From: Narthecium ossifragum
Taxonomy: Eukaryota > Streptophyta > Magnoliopsida > Dioscoreales > Nartheciaceae
NCBI GenBank assembly: GCA_963920575.1
Contig: OY986965.1
Coordinates: 10,430,290-10,494,289 of the forward strand
Length of the DNA stretch: 64,000 bases
Direction of reading: 5' to 3'
Shown: one piece after another, positions 1 through 10,613 of the stretch
Position numbering within the stretch: position 1 is the first letter of the stretch
Layout of the letters: each line of letters begins with the position of its first letter
Notes under the pieces: generated by a model
What the model saw: the letters and a program-made list of their open reading frames with translations, nothing else
The model's database searches: none
Told to the model about the DNA's origin: nothing
Made by a program: the position numbers and the translations under genes

Positions 1-409
1 CTGGGCATTGTCGCTCACTCTACCGGGGCTGCATTGACAATGCAAGTACTGATGCAATTCTATCTTCAATTGGTCTTCTACACGGTGGCGCGACATTCTC
101 GGGAAGATCGGGGACTTTGGAGTTTCATGGAGTTTATCCAACAGCTTTACTTACAATTTGAAATCATGATGTATAAATTGTTCTATTCAAGGAAGAATTT
201 GTATAAAGTCTCATTTGTTATATTTGGGAAAGTTTTACTATTCATTAATGTAATTTTGAGGAATGTAATACTTAATTACCTTTATGCCCTTTTCTTTAAA
301 TTGTTCAAATTAGTGGCGGTTTTGGATATGTAAACCTTGCGTCATAGGTTGATTCGTATTAGGTTGGCTCATGTCTCAATCCGAATGGATTTTTTGGGTT
401 GGGATGTGA
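1..409 (+). mobile_element. 3' end of a family-B Ty3/gypsy LTR (cut by window edge)
   Basis: The first ~60 bases match the block that precedes the 3' end of the LTR at 25876-29256 (GCTCAC, then CTACCTGGGCTGCAT). The stretch near 370-409 matches the same LTR end, a GGATGGGTTTT-like run followed by a diverged TGTGACA terminus. The rest lies outside the window, so I cannot tell whether it is a solo LTR or part of an element. The open frames inside it resemble no protein I know. From 410 to 602 I see no gene or repeat. Confidence 0.7.
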
Positions 410-607
410 AAGAACCTTCCTTTCTTAGCTTTAGTGGGTGACATAGAACTTCTATTATGATCATTTTATAACTCTAGTGAGTTATTTCAGCTTTCAAATT
501 GAATTGGTTTATCTTTCCTTTGTTTCTTTGATGAGAACCTCACTGAGCAAGGGACTCCAACCCTAAAATAAAAAGAAATGAAAATCCTAGGGTTCCAACA
601 TTTGAAA

Positions 608-2954
608 TGTCGCGCCCCGACCCGCGTAGGCCCAACCGGGCCGGGCGACGCGAACCGGAACCTAACCTACTACGGAAATTTTGGCGAGGTTTCCCTCTAA
701 TCGTAGTGGTCTCCCTAGCAATTCATAATCATCTTGTATTATACAATCATTCACAAACCTCAAAGACTGAACTGGATATAATACAAATCCTCAAAACATG
801 GAAATTATACATTTAACACTCCCGTAGGAGACTATCTATAACAAAAGGGTAAAACTGAGATTGCCGCTCCTCAAGCACCGCCAGACGCCGCCACGTCACC
901 AAACACCTGCCCGGTAGGGGCAACCGAAGAAGAGCTAGCGCCAGCACCTGCAAAACGCAGCCCGGGTAGGAGTGAGCACTTAGCTCAGCAGGGACACTAC
1001 ACTACCACACTCACAAGGGAGGGAACACAACAGTGTCGCCCTCAACCAAAGGCTGGGTGTACGCAGGGGTCCCATAACCCCACCGCGTGTCCCTGAAAGG
1101 AGGCCTCAGACATGGTCCCCCAGTCGAACTAGTCACATGCTGGGTCGCCCTCAGCAAGGCAGGAAGACGGCACTGCCATCTCACTAGCAGAAAAACCAAC
1201 ACTGCTAGGCGGGCAACCAACACCGCTGAGTAGGCACCACCTCTACTAAAGAGACAGTTAACCGGACACCGGCTACACCTCAACACTCGGCTCGAGGCCG
1301 ACACGACCTCTAAACATCAAACCACATGTATTCATGTCATCTAACCCTATCATCAAAAATCGACTGAATACTACAAAATCGAGTCTTGGACCAAGCTACC
1401 CGCAACGGTCCTAGAGCTAGATCCGGACTACCCGAAAGCCCCGGATCGGCAATCAACCCATCGCCAACGTCCTACACAGATGCAACTAATGCACAAAGCA
1501 ATGCATGTTATGAGTACACGCAGGAATATACAGATAAACATGCAACAGTATGTTATTGTATATCAAACAAGGTCTAGGCACGACACCCTCCCGACCCGAG
1601 GTGGTGAACAGGTAAATAAGGTCTAGGAGCTGCTGCAGTGGTACCACCACCAACTGTTAGCAGTCCACCACAACATCTGCATCGGGAAGCAGCCCTGCAA
1701 ACAACAGCTCATAGATATCACAGATAAAGCCCTCGGCGCACGCCGACATGCAAGGCTAAGGAAAGCTGTAGGGCTACCCGTTCGTTTATTCTAAACATCC
1801 CGGGAGTCATCACTCCCCCGGTTCACCACTGCCCCTAGTATGGATCTACCATGCTTAAACATATGTACCAGGTATAAGACAGTAGAGAAACTATACATGC
1901 AAAGCCCCGCGGGCAAAACCAAGAGGAAATTCTCTCTGCCATAGTCGGATCGATCCTTCCCCCAAGGGAAGATCGATCCTTCTCGTGACAGAGAACAAAC
2001 TCTCCATATCGTGCCGAGTAAGATCGATCCGTCCCTCCAAGGGACGATCGATCCTACTCGCGATAGGGAACATCCTCACTGTCGTGCCAAGGAGGATCGA
2101 TCCCCCCAAGGGACGATCGATCCTACTCGCGACGAGGGGGATCTCATGCTACCCAAGGCACAAGGATCGATCGTTTTCACCTGAGAATGATCGATCCTGC
2201 TCGGGTTCAGCATAACCAACGAAGAAGGATCGATCCCTCTCACAGAAGGATCGATCGCGTTGGGTTCTCCGGCAAACTTCCGGCGAGAAATACCGTTGGA
2301 AAACTCTATCAAATCCCACAAAAACCTGGGATCTAGTAGTACGAATGACCACGAGTCCAAAACCGGTGGAAATACTACAATCTAACAAGTATATAACAAT
2401 ATCTAATCAAAAGATCACAGACAGCCGGAAAAACTTCCAAAAACCCGAAAGAATGTAGGTAAGATCTCTACCTAAGCAATAGCAGCTTCAATCCTAGCTG
2501 CTAGGCCTTGGATCGTCCACAACCTCTTAGAAATCCAGAAAATCTCAGCTCAAGAACTCGGATTTCAAAAGAGATTCAAAGAAGAAGGTTGCGTCCGTTT
2601 TATAGACAAACAAACCGACATAAGCAGGATCGATCCGTCCAAGAGGAGCGATCGATCCGTCCCAAAAGGAACGATCGATCCTTCTCAACGATCCGAATTC
2701 CTGGCATTGACCAATCGATCTTTCTAGCAATGAAGGATCGATCCGTCTTTCGCAGGAAACTGGACTTGGGCTAAAACTTAAGCCCAAGCCCGGATATTTC
2801 GATCCCGGGTCCCACTAACCATTCTAGCCAAACATTACCACAAACATGGTCAGTGTGTGCCCACAAGGGTGTGAAACTAGCCGACAAGACGCAATTTACC
2901 AAATTGCCCTTACGGTCCATGACGAGCCACGGAGTAGAGGGACGGGTCCTCACA
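608..2954 (-). mobile_element. Solo LTR, family A (Tekay-type Ty3/gypsy), TSD TGAAA
   Basis: On the plus strand it runs from TGTCGCGCC to CCTCACA, the reverse complement of the family-A LTRs at 16241-18525 and 23466-25872. Exact 5-bp duplications TGAAA lie at 603-607 and 2955-2959. A single 2.35-kb LTR with a perfect TSD and no internal region is the product of LTR-LTR recombination. It carries the conserved block around 965-985 (reverse of CCTACCCGGGCTGCG), the inverted repeat near 2890, and about 15 GATCGATC sites between 1945 and 2750. The many short ORFs inside are shadows of this repeat. Confidence 0.93.
1945..2750. repeat. Array of GATCGATC palindromes inside the solo LTR
   Basis: About 15 copies of GATCGATC, mostly as GGATCGATCC or CGATCGATCC. 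They fall in two clusters, ~1945-2255 and ~2625-2745, with irregular 18-50 bp spacing. Flanks such as CCTTCTCG or CCGTCC recur next to the core, but the intervening sequence is otherwise unlike, so this is not a simple tandem repeat. The small ORFs here (runs of D-R-S) are by-products of the repeat. Confidence 0.85.
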
Positions 2955-2959
2955 TGAAA

Positions 2960-4231
2960 TACAAGACGAATAAAGATTTGAAAAGAAGGGGATGATATGA
3001 GAAGGGGCTTTGGATACCGAGGTGATCTCCTAGTCGTCGAGCTCTTCTAGGCCTTGGCTCCTTTCTGCATCAGCATCGTTCTCAACCTCGGCCTTTGCTT
3101 CAACCATCTTTTGGTTAGAGACTTCAAGAGTTTGTATCTTCTTCAACTCGGAGGCGTCCTCCACACTGCCTGGTGCATGCGGCGTCTGCACTTCCTACTC
3201 CACCTCGTCGGCCCACCACTTCTCCACCTTCGCCGGTGCTGTCTCTGCCGTTCTCCGTAAGTGGATGGAGATTCACGGCCATGATTCATCTTGGCAAGGC
3301 ATGCCAAGCGATTACTCTTGGCAGCCCCCCGAATCATTAATTGTACGTGATCTACTCGTCTCACATGATGAAAATGAGTAGGATTTAGTGAAATTATATA
3401 TGGTTCTTCGGAAGGATGCGTTTTGATTTTATTTTATTTTTGAGTTGAGAACGCATTTGAAGGTGTTTTAGATTCATTATGCGGGATAAGAGGGTGTTTA
3501 AAATTTGTTAAGCTCTTGTTTGGTGTCTTTAGAGGAGTGGGATGTTGGAAAAGAAAAAATCATTCCTAGCAGATTCCTAACTCTTCCTGTATCCCTATTT
3601 AAGAATATGACGAAGAAACATCACACAATGGATTTCTCATTCCAATCCCTGAAACCATTTTACAATCCCAAAAGATATGAATTCCAAAACCCATTCACTA
3701 TATATTTAAATATAATGTTTACACACACTTTCTTATCTGCCACGTCAGCTTGAAGATGTTATTTTTTCCTTTATTATTTTGGATGATATTTCTAAAAAAT
3801 AGAAGTAAAAGAATAGTTTTAAATAATAATTATATTTAGAATAATAATTTTTTAAAAATAAATACTTTATGGATTGTAACTTTGTTGTGAAGCAATCATA
3901 TGACTATTCAAAAGAGTCGTGAAACTAGGCCAACACCACGTGGCTCTCGGCAGGTTGCCGAACCGACTTGGAAACTTCCTGGAAATTAGAATAAGCACTT
4001 CTTTTCTCTCTTGAAAGTTGAAACCCTAAATACAATATTCTTTCTTCGTCACCCCTCACCGGCTCGGCGGATGTATACATCTCTAGAGAATTCTTGTCCA
4101 ACATCGTAGGGCAAATGAAGCTACTAGACTGTTCTCCTCGCTCTCTTTCTTCTCTCATTTATTTTTCTTTACTGTAACTTCGTTTAGGCCTCGGCGCCTC
4201 GCCATCTGCTTTATTTTGCTTTACTTTTTTA
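2960..4231. other. Unassigned stretch between the solo LTR and the PIF element
   Basis: I recognise no gene with confidence. On the minus strand about 3265-3050 reads as an acidic, lysine-rich peptide with one internal stop (it contains EKWWADEVE and ends in EELDD). On the plus strand ~3262-3381 gives a short Trp/Ser/Pro-rich peptide ending at a TAG. Both could be remnants of captured coding DNA, but neither points to a family. From 3390 to 3900 the DNA is AT-rich. From 3900 to 4200 a short GC-richer piece has no supported product. Confidence 0.3.
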
Positions 4232-4805
4232 GGGCATCTCCAACTGGACTGTAAAAATCAAGTTTGCAGCCTAGTCCCACTCCAACCTGACTCCAATTCG
4301 GATTGTATTGATGCAGCTTCCCCCCCAAAGCTGCATATATGCAGCTAATGAGAGTGGACTGCATTTTTATTTTATTATTTTTATAATTTCCATATTACCC
4401 TTCATATTCTTCCTATCTAATTCCAAATTACTGATATATGTTATAACTAAAGTATCTTAACTACAATAATTAACGTAACTTTAAAATTACTGATTTATTT
4501 AGAATAAATAATACTTAAATGGAAAACTCTTGTCGATCCCTACAAAACAAGACTAATATTGAATACTTTTTAATTATTATTTATCTATTTGTAAATAAAT
4601 TATTTTTTGAATGGTTTTGTTCTTCATCATTGGGTTTTTAAATTATACGTCAGTACGTGGATTTTTCATTAAATTAATTCTAATTGTAATTACATTATCT
4701 AAAGGTATTTGTGCAGAATACTAAAATAAAGACGAATCTTCCACACTAAACATTGAGAATTTCAATTTAATATGCATTAAGATGTGAAAAACATTGAATA
4801 TAGAT

Positions 4806-5530
4806 AAAAACGTTACATCTCTTCATTGCCATGCTGCTCCCACAAATGTTCCATCAGTGCATTTTCGAAGTGCAAAATGTGGTTCTTTGTCCTTGATCTT
4901 TTTATGTCGATTAAGAAACTGACGAAATCGTTTGGATTCACTTGCCTCCATCTCATCAACATGCTGAGTACGTACGTGGTGGAGTAGAAATGGCAACACT
5001 TTCATCTTCATCTCGTTCATCTTCGACAATCATATTATTCATTATAACACAAGCAGTCATGATATCATGTAACACATGTTTATCCCAGAAACGTTCTGGG
5101 CCCTTAACAATGGCAAATCTTGATTGAAGAACTCCACATGCCCGCTCTACATCTTTCCGGCATGCTTCTTGCACCATTGCGAAATGTTGTTTCTTTTCAT
5201 CTTGTGACTGAGAAATGGTTTGAACAAGTGTCGACCATCAAACCATTTCGGGTATATTCCATCGGCTAAATAATAACCAATGTCATAATTTTTCCCTTGA
5301 ATTGTATAATAAGTAGGAGGGGTAATACCTTGTGTTAAGTTGGCGAACATATGAGACGATTGTAGTACATTAATATCATTGTTCGAGCCTGATAAGCCGA
5401 AGTATGCATGCCATATCCACAAGTCATATGATGCTACTGCCTCAAGAATAATAGTTGGCTCTCCATGACGTCCTCAATATTGCCCTGCCCATGCCGTTGG
5501 GCAATTCTTCCATTGCCAATGAATGCACTC
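4806..5530 (-). pseudogene. PIF/Harbinger DDE transposase (HARBI1/ALP1-like), C-terminal part, broken
   Basis: Reading right to left the hallmark motifs are CIHWQWKNCPTAW near 5525, then GEPTIILEAVAS and FGLSGSNNDINVL, which holds the second catalytic Asp. GYYLADGIYPKW follows, then KDVERACGVLQSRF with the catalytic Glu, and TACVIMNNMIVE. The usual end HLWEQHGNEEM is visible near 4810 in another frame. There is an in-frame stop after WAGQY and frameshifts after YPKW (~5225) and near 4975 and 4860. The first catalytic Asp (LDC in relatives) reads Glu at the junction where the upstream half is replaced. In PIF elements this enzyme cuts and joins DNA with an ORF1 Myb-like partner; this copy cannot be functional. 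Confidence 0.88.
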
Positions 5531-5723
5531 GAAGGAGCTGAGCTACGAAGGTGGTCAGTACAGAGGAGATCATTATGGAGAAGGCCAGTACGGAGGAAGC
5601 CAATATGGAGGAAGCCAATACGAAGGAAGTCAGTACGGGGGAGCTGGGTATGGTGGAGGTCAGCACAGAGGAAGTGCACGCAGGAGTGGCAGTGAATTCG
5701 GCGATGACCTGTCAGAATATTAG
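5523..5723 (+). other. Tyr/Gly-rich repeat frame replacing the transposase N-terminus
   Basis: An open frame of ~66 codons starts with ATG just where the transposase homology stops. It encodes repeats of GGSQYGG type (EGQYGGSQYGGSQYEGSQYGG) and ends GDDLSEY before TAG. Downstream is AT-rich. It could be the tail of a captured glycine-rich protein gene or an expanded repeat of the transposon. I recognise no family, and its expression is unproven. The reverse strand also has a long frame, expected for a repeat of this periodicity. Confidence 0.3.
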
Positions 5724-6084
5724 TATTTTTTATTTTATGTGCTCTTTTTTATTATTAATTGCTGAAATGTAATGTTTTCTGTATTTTAGTTAATTATGTA
5801 ATTTTTTCTATATTTTTTCTAATTTTGTAATGTTTTCTATATGATAGTTAATTATATAATATTTTTTGTATTTTATTTACTCTTTTTTATTATTAATTGC
5901 CTTGACTATAAAATATTATTATTGAGATGAAATCATTTTTTTAGAGGCTCTTTCATTGGAGTGCATCAACTCCATTGCTCCATATTTGAAGCAAAAAGTA
6001 CATTTGCTGGCCGTTGGAGATGCTCTCATGCCTCACTGTCGTGATAATTATTTTTGCTTGTATTTAACAGTATATTTGCATACC

Positions 6085-6222
6085 ATTTTTTATACAAATC
6101 GGATCAAATTAGGACGTATTATTTTCTTTTTAAATCCACATGTCTTTCGATTTATCAATCAAGGGACATTTTCGTGTTTGTTTACAAAGTAGGCCATATT
6201 CATAAATTCGGGACCAAAATAC
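6085..6222 (+). repeat. Left terminal inverted repeat of the Pack-TIR element
   Basis: About 140 bp that pairs with 11838-11995 on the opposite strand at roughly three-quarters identity by eye. The best-conserved parts are CTTTCGATTTATCAATC and TTTGTTTACAAAG. Homology fades to the left of ~6085, so the true end of the element may have been lost. Confidence 0.65.
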
Positions 6223-6239
6223 CCCTCGTCAACTCTCTC

Positions 6240-7750
6240 TCATCCTTCAATGCCACCTGACACAAGCACGAGAGAGAAAAATAAGAGAGATATCTCTCTA
6301 CATTAAGATAAGAGAGATATCTCTCTGCATGAAGAGAGTGAGAGAGAGTGGTGGGATTCCATTTATTTTTATATAAATTCCTTCATTTTTTGACGAAATA
6401 CTTCAATATTTCAAAAAATTCCTTCATTATTTTCTTTATTGTTCCTCTTTGTGTAATAAAGAGATGGAAGGAGGTTGCATGAAGGTGAAGGGAGGAGGAA
6501 ATTATTAAGGAAGAGAGAGCCGGGAGGAAGAGAGTGGGAGAGAGTGAGGAATTCTTTAATTTTTAAGTGAGGAATTCTTCAGTTTGTAATGGATACTTCA
6601 AGGAAGAGGAGAGAGGGAGGTTGGGTGGAGAGAGGGAGGATGGAGAGAGAATGAGGATGTGAGAGAGATCAGGTGGAGAGAGGGAGGTCGGAGAGAGAGA
6701 GAGAGAGAGAGGTTGGGTGGAGAGAGTGAGGTTGGGGAGAGATTGAGTAACTAAGAGAGAGATCGAGTGAAGAGAGGAAGATTGGGTGGAAAAAGAACGA
6801 GGAAGTAAGAGAGAGATCATGTGGAGAGAGGGAGGTCGGAGAGAGAGTGGATGGAGAGAGAGAGAATATGACAGTTGGTTTCTCTCCCTCTCCATCCATT
6901 CTCTCTCTCCACTCTCACAAATAGTCAAAGAATCCTCATGAATAATTGAAAGGAATCCTCACAAATAACTAAGGAATCCTTATAAATAACTAAGAAATTC
7001 TCACAAATAACTAACGAATCGCTGTAATTTTGAAGTATTTAATCTCTTATATTAGCTAAAATTTGAAATGATTCGAAACGATACACGACCGTCACTCTCT
7101 CAACCGACACTCTCTCTCGCTCACCCTCCACTCTCGCCATCTATTCTCTCACTATCTCCATCCGATCTCTCTCTCCATCCACACACTCTCTCCCGTTGCC
7201 CTCTTTCTCTCCCCCCGACCTCTATCTCTCTCTCCCTCCACTCTCGCCCCCGCTCTCTCCCCCTCCGTCTCTCTCCATCTCTCTCACTCTCTACCTCCCT
7301 CCAGATCCGTGCACAGGATCCCCCGAGCCCCATCGGCCCCCGTGGCAGGTCGTCATGGCGCCGGTCCGGCCTCTCCCTCCTTGCCGACAACAACCCCACG
7401 CCTACAACGACCCCCACGCCCGCCCCACCCAGCCTTAGTCCTCGTCTCTGGCGCCAATGCCGGGGTGGTCGGGGAGAGAGAGAGAGAGAGAGAGAGCGCA
7501 AGGTCGGGGGAGAGAGAAAGCGAGGGTGGGGGAGAGAGAAAGCGAGGGCGGGGAGAGAGAAAGCCAAGGCGGGGGGGAGAGAAAGCGAGGCCGGTGGGAG
7601 AGAGAAAGCGAGGCCGACAGGAGAGAGAAAGCGAGGGCGGGGGGAGAGAAAAAGCGAGGGCGGGGGAGAAGAAAATGAGGTCGGGAGAAAGAGAAAGCGA
7701 GGCCGGTGGGAGAGAGTGAGAGAGAGCGAGGAGAGAGAGAGGCCGGAGCA
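6240..7750. repeat. GA/CT-rich low-complexity tract
   Basis: Long runs of GAGAGA or CTCTCT interrupted by short GC-rich words. 6905-7060 is a short degenerate array of ACAAATAACTAAGGAATC-like units. 7480-7735 is a (G)AGAGAGAAAGCGAGG-type minisatellite. Long open frames on both strands (up to 311 codons, Arg/Glu- or Ser/Leu/Pro-rich) follow only from the purine/pyrimidine asymmetry and are not genes. Confidence 0.85.
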
Positions 7751-8040
7751 ACCCTGACGCCGTTCGATCTCCCTAAGCTTCGTTGTTGTCCGCGAGAACG
7801 CCGTTGACGCTTCTCTCTCCCGAACACCTTCCTGCGCCGGCATGCAACCCCGACGCCGTTCGATCTCCCTGAGCTTCGTCGCCGTCCGCGGGAACGCCGT
7901 TGACACTTCTCTCTCCCGAACACCCTCCTGCGCCTGCGCAGGCGTGCAACCCCGACGCCGCTCGATCTCCCTTAGCTTCATTGCCGTCGTCGGGAACATT
8001 GTTGATGCTCCTCTCTCTCCGTCAACGTCTCCGGAAAGGT
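7749..8040 (+). repeat. Three tandem ~95-100 bp units
   Basis: The unit starts GCAACCCYGACGCCG at 7749, 7843 and 7945 and continues CGATCTCCCT..AGCTTC, then GGGAACGCCGTTGA-like sequence. The period changes from 94 to 102 bp through a small insertion. This gives a repeated peptide (RRSISLSF...) in one frame. No known protein is recognised. Confidence 0.8.
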
Positions 8041-8589
8041 TCATGGAGGTTGCCATCGCTGGCGTCGAGTTCCAGAAGCTCCTCCCCTCCAGCTTCGGCT
8101 CTTCCCCCTCCCCTCCGGCTCCTCCTCCCCTCTTCTCTGGCTCCTCCTCCCCTTCTGCTCTCCTCTGTTTCTCTCTCTCTCTTCTCCATCACCTCCTTCC
8201 CTCCGAAGCCCGCTGCTTGCAACGAGGACATTTCATCGTCGCGCCAACATCGTCGCCGACAGAGACCGACGCTTGGGGACGTTCGCTCGACGCTCGAGCT
8301 AGGGGACAGTCGCTCGACGCTCGAGTCAACTCGAGCTCGAGTTGCTCGACGCCCGCACGAGTGGTTCGCTAATGTTGGGAGCGGGTCCCACTTATATTGA
8401 ATGGGCAGTGCATCAGTTCTCCACAGTTTTGGTAATATTTAAAGAATATCTTGTAATATTTAAAGGAATACATGGTAATATTTAAGTATTCCTTAGTTAT
8501 TTGTAAATTTGAAGCATCTTTCCCTCTTCTTGTGAGGAATCATTGTAAATTTGATGTATTCAAAGCCAAGCATCTACCTGGTCTTCTCT

Positions 8590-9110
8590 CTCCATCGAGA
8601 GAGAGAGGGATGCAACTTTCTCTCTCCTCCACACTCTCTCTCCACCCATCTTTCTCTCTCCTCCACACACACACACTCTTAACCCATCTTTCTCTCTCCA
8701 CCACACACACACACTCTCTCGACCCATCTTTCTCTCTCCTCCGCACTCTCTCTGTCCTCGATCTCCTCTGCACTTTCCCTCTCCTCCACACACACACTCT
8801 CTCTCTCCACCCATCTTTCTCTCTCCTCCGCACTCTCTCTCTCCACCAATCTTTCTCTCTCCTTCGCACTCTCTCTCTCTCCACCCATCTTTCTCTCTCC
8901 TCCGCACTCTCTCTCTCCACCCATCTTTCTCTCTCCTTCGTACTCTCTCTCTCTCCACCCATCTTTCTCTCTCCTCCGCACTCTCTCTCTGCCGCCCTTC
9001 GCTCTCTCTGTCTCTCTCATGCATGCCACCCTCGACGTCGAGAGAGAGAGTGCGGAGGAGAGAGAAAGATGGGAGGAGAGAGAGAGAGGTCAAGGAGAGA
9101 GGAAATCCTT
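8590..9110. repeat. CT-rich minisatellite
   Basis: Repeats of CCACCCATCTTTCTCTCTCC followed by TCCGCACTCTCTCTC, about 30-45 bp per unit, from ~8600 to 9000. They turn into the complementary GA strand at 9040-9105, so the tract is partly palindromic. The 100-220 codon frames here (ERERWVERE-type on one strand, LSLSPP on the other) are repeat artefacts. Confidence 0.8.
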
Positions 9111-9114
9111 ACAT

Positions 9115-9360
9115 ATGTGAGGAATTCATAAGCTAAGTAAGAAATTTCTCGCATAAGTAGGGAATTCATAGAATAAGTAAGAAATTCATAGGTTAAGTAA
9201 GACTAAAAAATTTATAGTCTAAGTAAGGAATTCCTCACATAACTAAGGAATTCATAGGCTAAGTAAGAGTAAGAAATTCATAGCCTAAGTAAGGAATTCC
9301 TCACATAACTAAGGAATTCCTTAGTCTTACTTAGCCAATTCCTTAGTTATTCTATGGAAT
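9115..9360. repeat. AAGGAATTCCTCACATAACT-type degenerate tandem array
   Basis: Several copies of words such as GGAATTCCTCACATAACTAA and GGCTAAGTAAG in direct and inverted order. GGAATTCC is palindromic. Related words occur at 6940-7010 and 11690-11770, suggesting subterminal or internal repeats of the same transposon. Confidence 0.65.
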
Positions 9361-9370
9361 TCATCCCCTC

Positions 9371-10073
9371 TCTCCATCTACTCTCTCTTCCCCCCCCCCC
9401 CCTCTCTCTCCCTCCCTCTCTCTCCAGCCGATCTCTCTCTCCTCTCTCCTTCCCACTCTCTCCATCCTCATCTCTTCCATCTGAGCGTCTCGAGGTCGTC
9501 CCCGGTCGCCCCTCCGCCGTCCCAAGCTCATCCCCCGCCGCCCCTCCGCCGTCTCGAGCGTCCCCCGCCTATTGAGCCATCTCCGTCCCCCGCCAGCTCG
9601 ACCTCTCTCTCTCCGTCAACGCCGACCTCTCTCTCTCTCCTCCCCTCCGGATCCGGCTCCCGTCTTCTCCGGCATCGAGCTCGGAGGCTCCGAGCTCGAT
9701 GCCTCCCACCCGTCCCCCCTCCCTCTCTCCATCTACTCTCTCTTCCCCCCCCCCTCTCTCTCCCTCCCTCTCTCTCCAGCCGATCTCTCTCTCCTCTCTC
9801 CTTCCCACTCTCTCCATCCTCATCTCTTCCATCTGAGCGTCTCGAGGTCGTCCCCGGTCGCCCCTCCGCCGTCCCAAGCTCATCCCCCGCCGCCCCTCCG
9901 CCGTCTCGAGCGTCCCCCGCCTATTGAGCCATCTCCGTCCCCCGCCAGCTCGACCTCTCTCTCTCCGTCAACGCCGACCTCTCTCTCTCTCCTCCCCTCC
10001 GGATCCGGCTCCCGTCTTCTCCGGCATCGAGCTCGGAGGCTCCGAGCTCGATGCCTCCCACCCGTCCCCCCTT
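9371..10073 (+). repeat. Tandem duplication, two near-identical ~350 bp copies
   Basis: Copy 1 is ~9371-9718 and copy 2 ~9726-10073, offset 352-355 bp. The offset changes only because the poly-C run differs. Even microsatellite blocks and rare words (GAGCGTCTCGAGGTCG, CTCGATGCCTCCCACCC) match almost perfectly, so the duplication is recent. Both copies encode the same ~50-residue Ser/Pro-rich peptide in the plus frame. That frame opens into the captured BIG fragment just downstream of copy 2. Confidence 0.9.
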
Positions 10074-10265
10074 CCGACCCTTCCTCTCCCATCTTGTCCT
10101 CCTCCCTCCCCGGTCCCCTCCACGATGGCCAACTCGTCCTCTCCCTCGCCGAGTCTGAGACCATCCTCACCCCCGTCATCACCGCTCTCTCCTCGAGTGC
10201 CCCTATGATCGCCTACCCCACCCTTGACCACCTACCTCCGCAGCGAGGCCGACACCTCTGGCGGC
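10072..10265 (+). pseudogene. Captured fragment of a BIG-type ARF guanine-exchange factor gene
   Basis: The frame reads SSLPGPLHDG, then SLAESETILTPVITA, a poorly conserved stretch, and LRSEADTSGG after a small deletion. This follows the N-terminal region of plant BIG1-4 proteins (PGPLHDGG, LAESETILSPLI, GYLRGEADPTGG). Those are Sec7-domain factors that activate ARF GTPases on post-Golgi membranes. Only ~65 residues of a ~1,700-residue protein are present and the Sec7 domain is absent. The end is frameshifted, so it is a gene fragment carried by the transposon. The identification rests on recalled family sequence. Confidence 0.6.
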
Positions 10266-10339
10266 TGGCGGACCTGACTCCCTCCTCCTCCGGCTCCGGC
10301 TCCTCTGTTTCTATCTCTCTCCTCCCTCTTCCTCTCTGT

Positions 10340-10581
10340 TTCTTAGAGTACCTGGCTGTCTTCGACGACTTCTTGACGGCATTATCCCACCGGAAATCGG
10401 CAACCTCCGTGAGCTTTACCTAGGCTACTTCAACAGCTACGAAGGTGGGATCCCATCGGAACTCGATAACCTAACCCGCCTCGTCCGGGTCGACATGGCT
10501 AACTGCGGGCTCTCAGGAGAGATCCCGCCAGAGATCGGCCAGCCAAAGAACCTCGACACTCTGTTTTTATTCTACGTGTGA
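10340..10581 (+). pseudogene. Captured LRR fragment of a CLV1/BAM-type receptor kinase
   Basis: Motifs in order are LEYLAV, then (after a frameshift at ~10375) GIIPPEIGNLRELYLGY, GGIPSELDNLTRLVRVD, ANCGLSGEIPPEIG and KNLDTLF, ending at TGA 10579-10581. This is the central LRR stretch of CLAVATA1/BAM receptor kinases, which perceive CLE peptides in meristems. About 75 residues of a ~1,000-residue protein remain, with no signal peptide, membrane segment or kinase domain. It lies 75 bp after the BIG fragment in the same orientation, as expected for multi-gene capture. Confidence 0.85.
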
Positions 10582-10613
10582 ACGGTATCTTCTAAGTAAT
10601 AATTAATAACTAA

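Larger units (their letters stand above)
4232..6025 (-). mobile_element. Degenerate PIF/Harbinger DNA transposon
   Basis: The ends are imperfect inverted repeats, GGGCATCTCCAACTGG at 4232 and the complement of GAGCATCTCCAACGGCC ending at 6025. They are flanked by TTA (4229-4231) and TCA (6026-6028), which fits the 3-bp TWA duplication of this superfamily with one change. The interior holds a broken DDE transposase on the minus strand (4806-5530) and an unrelated Tyr/Gly-rich frame on the plus strand. The first half of the transposase is absent. At 1.8 kb it is shorter than autonomous PIF elements, so it is a deleted, inactive copy. Confidence 0.85.

Noticed and set aside
1945..2750. Repeated short palindromes as a CRISPR-like array
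   Set aside because: Spacing is irregular, the repeats are only 8-10 bp, and they lie in a plant LTR.
7068..8056. Long open frames (up to 311 codons) on both strands in the GA/CT tract
   Set aside because: Composition is only S/L/P or R/E/G. The frames exist on both strands at once and follow microsatellite periodicity, so they are artefacts of sequence bias.
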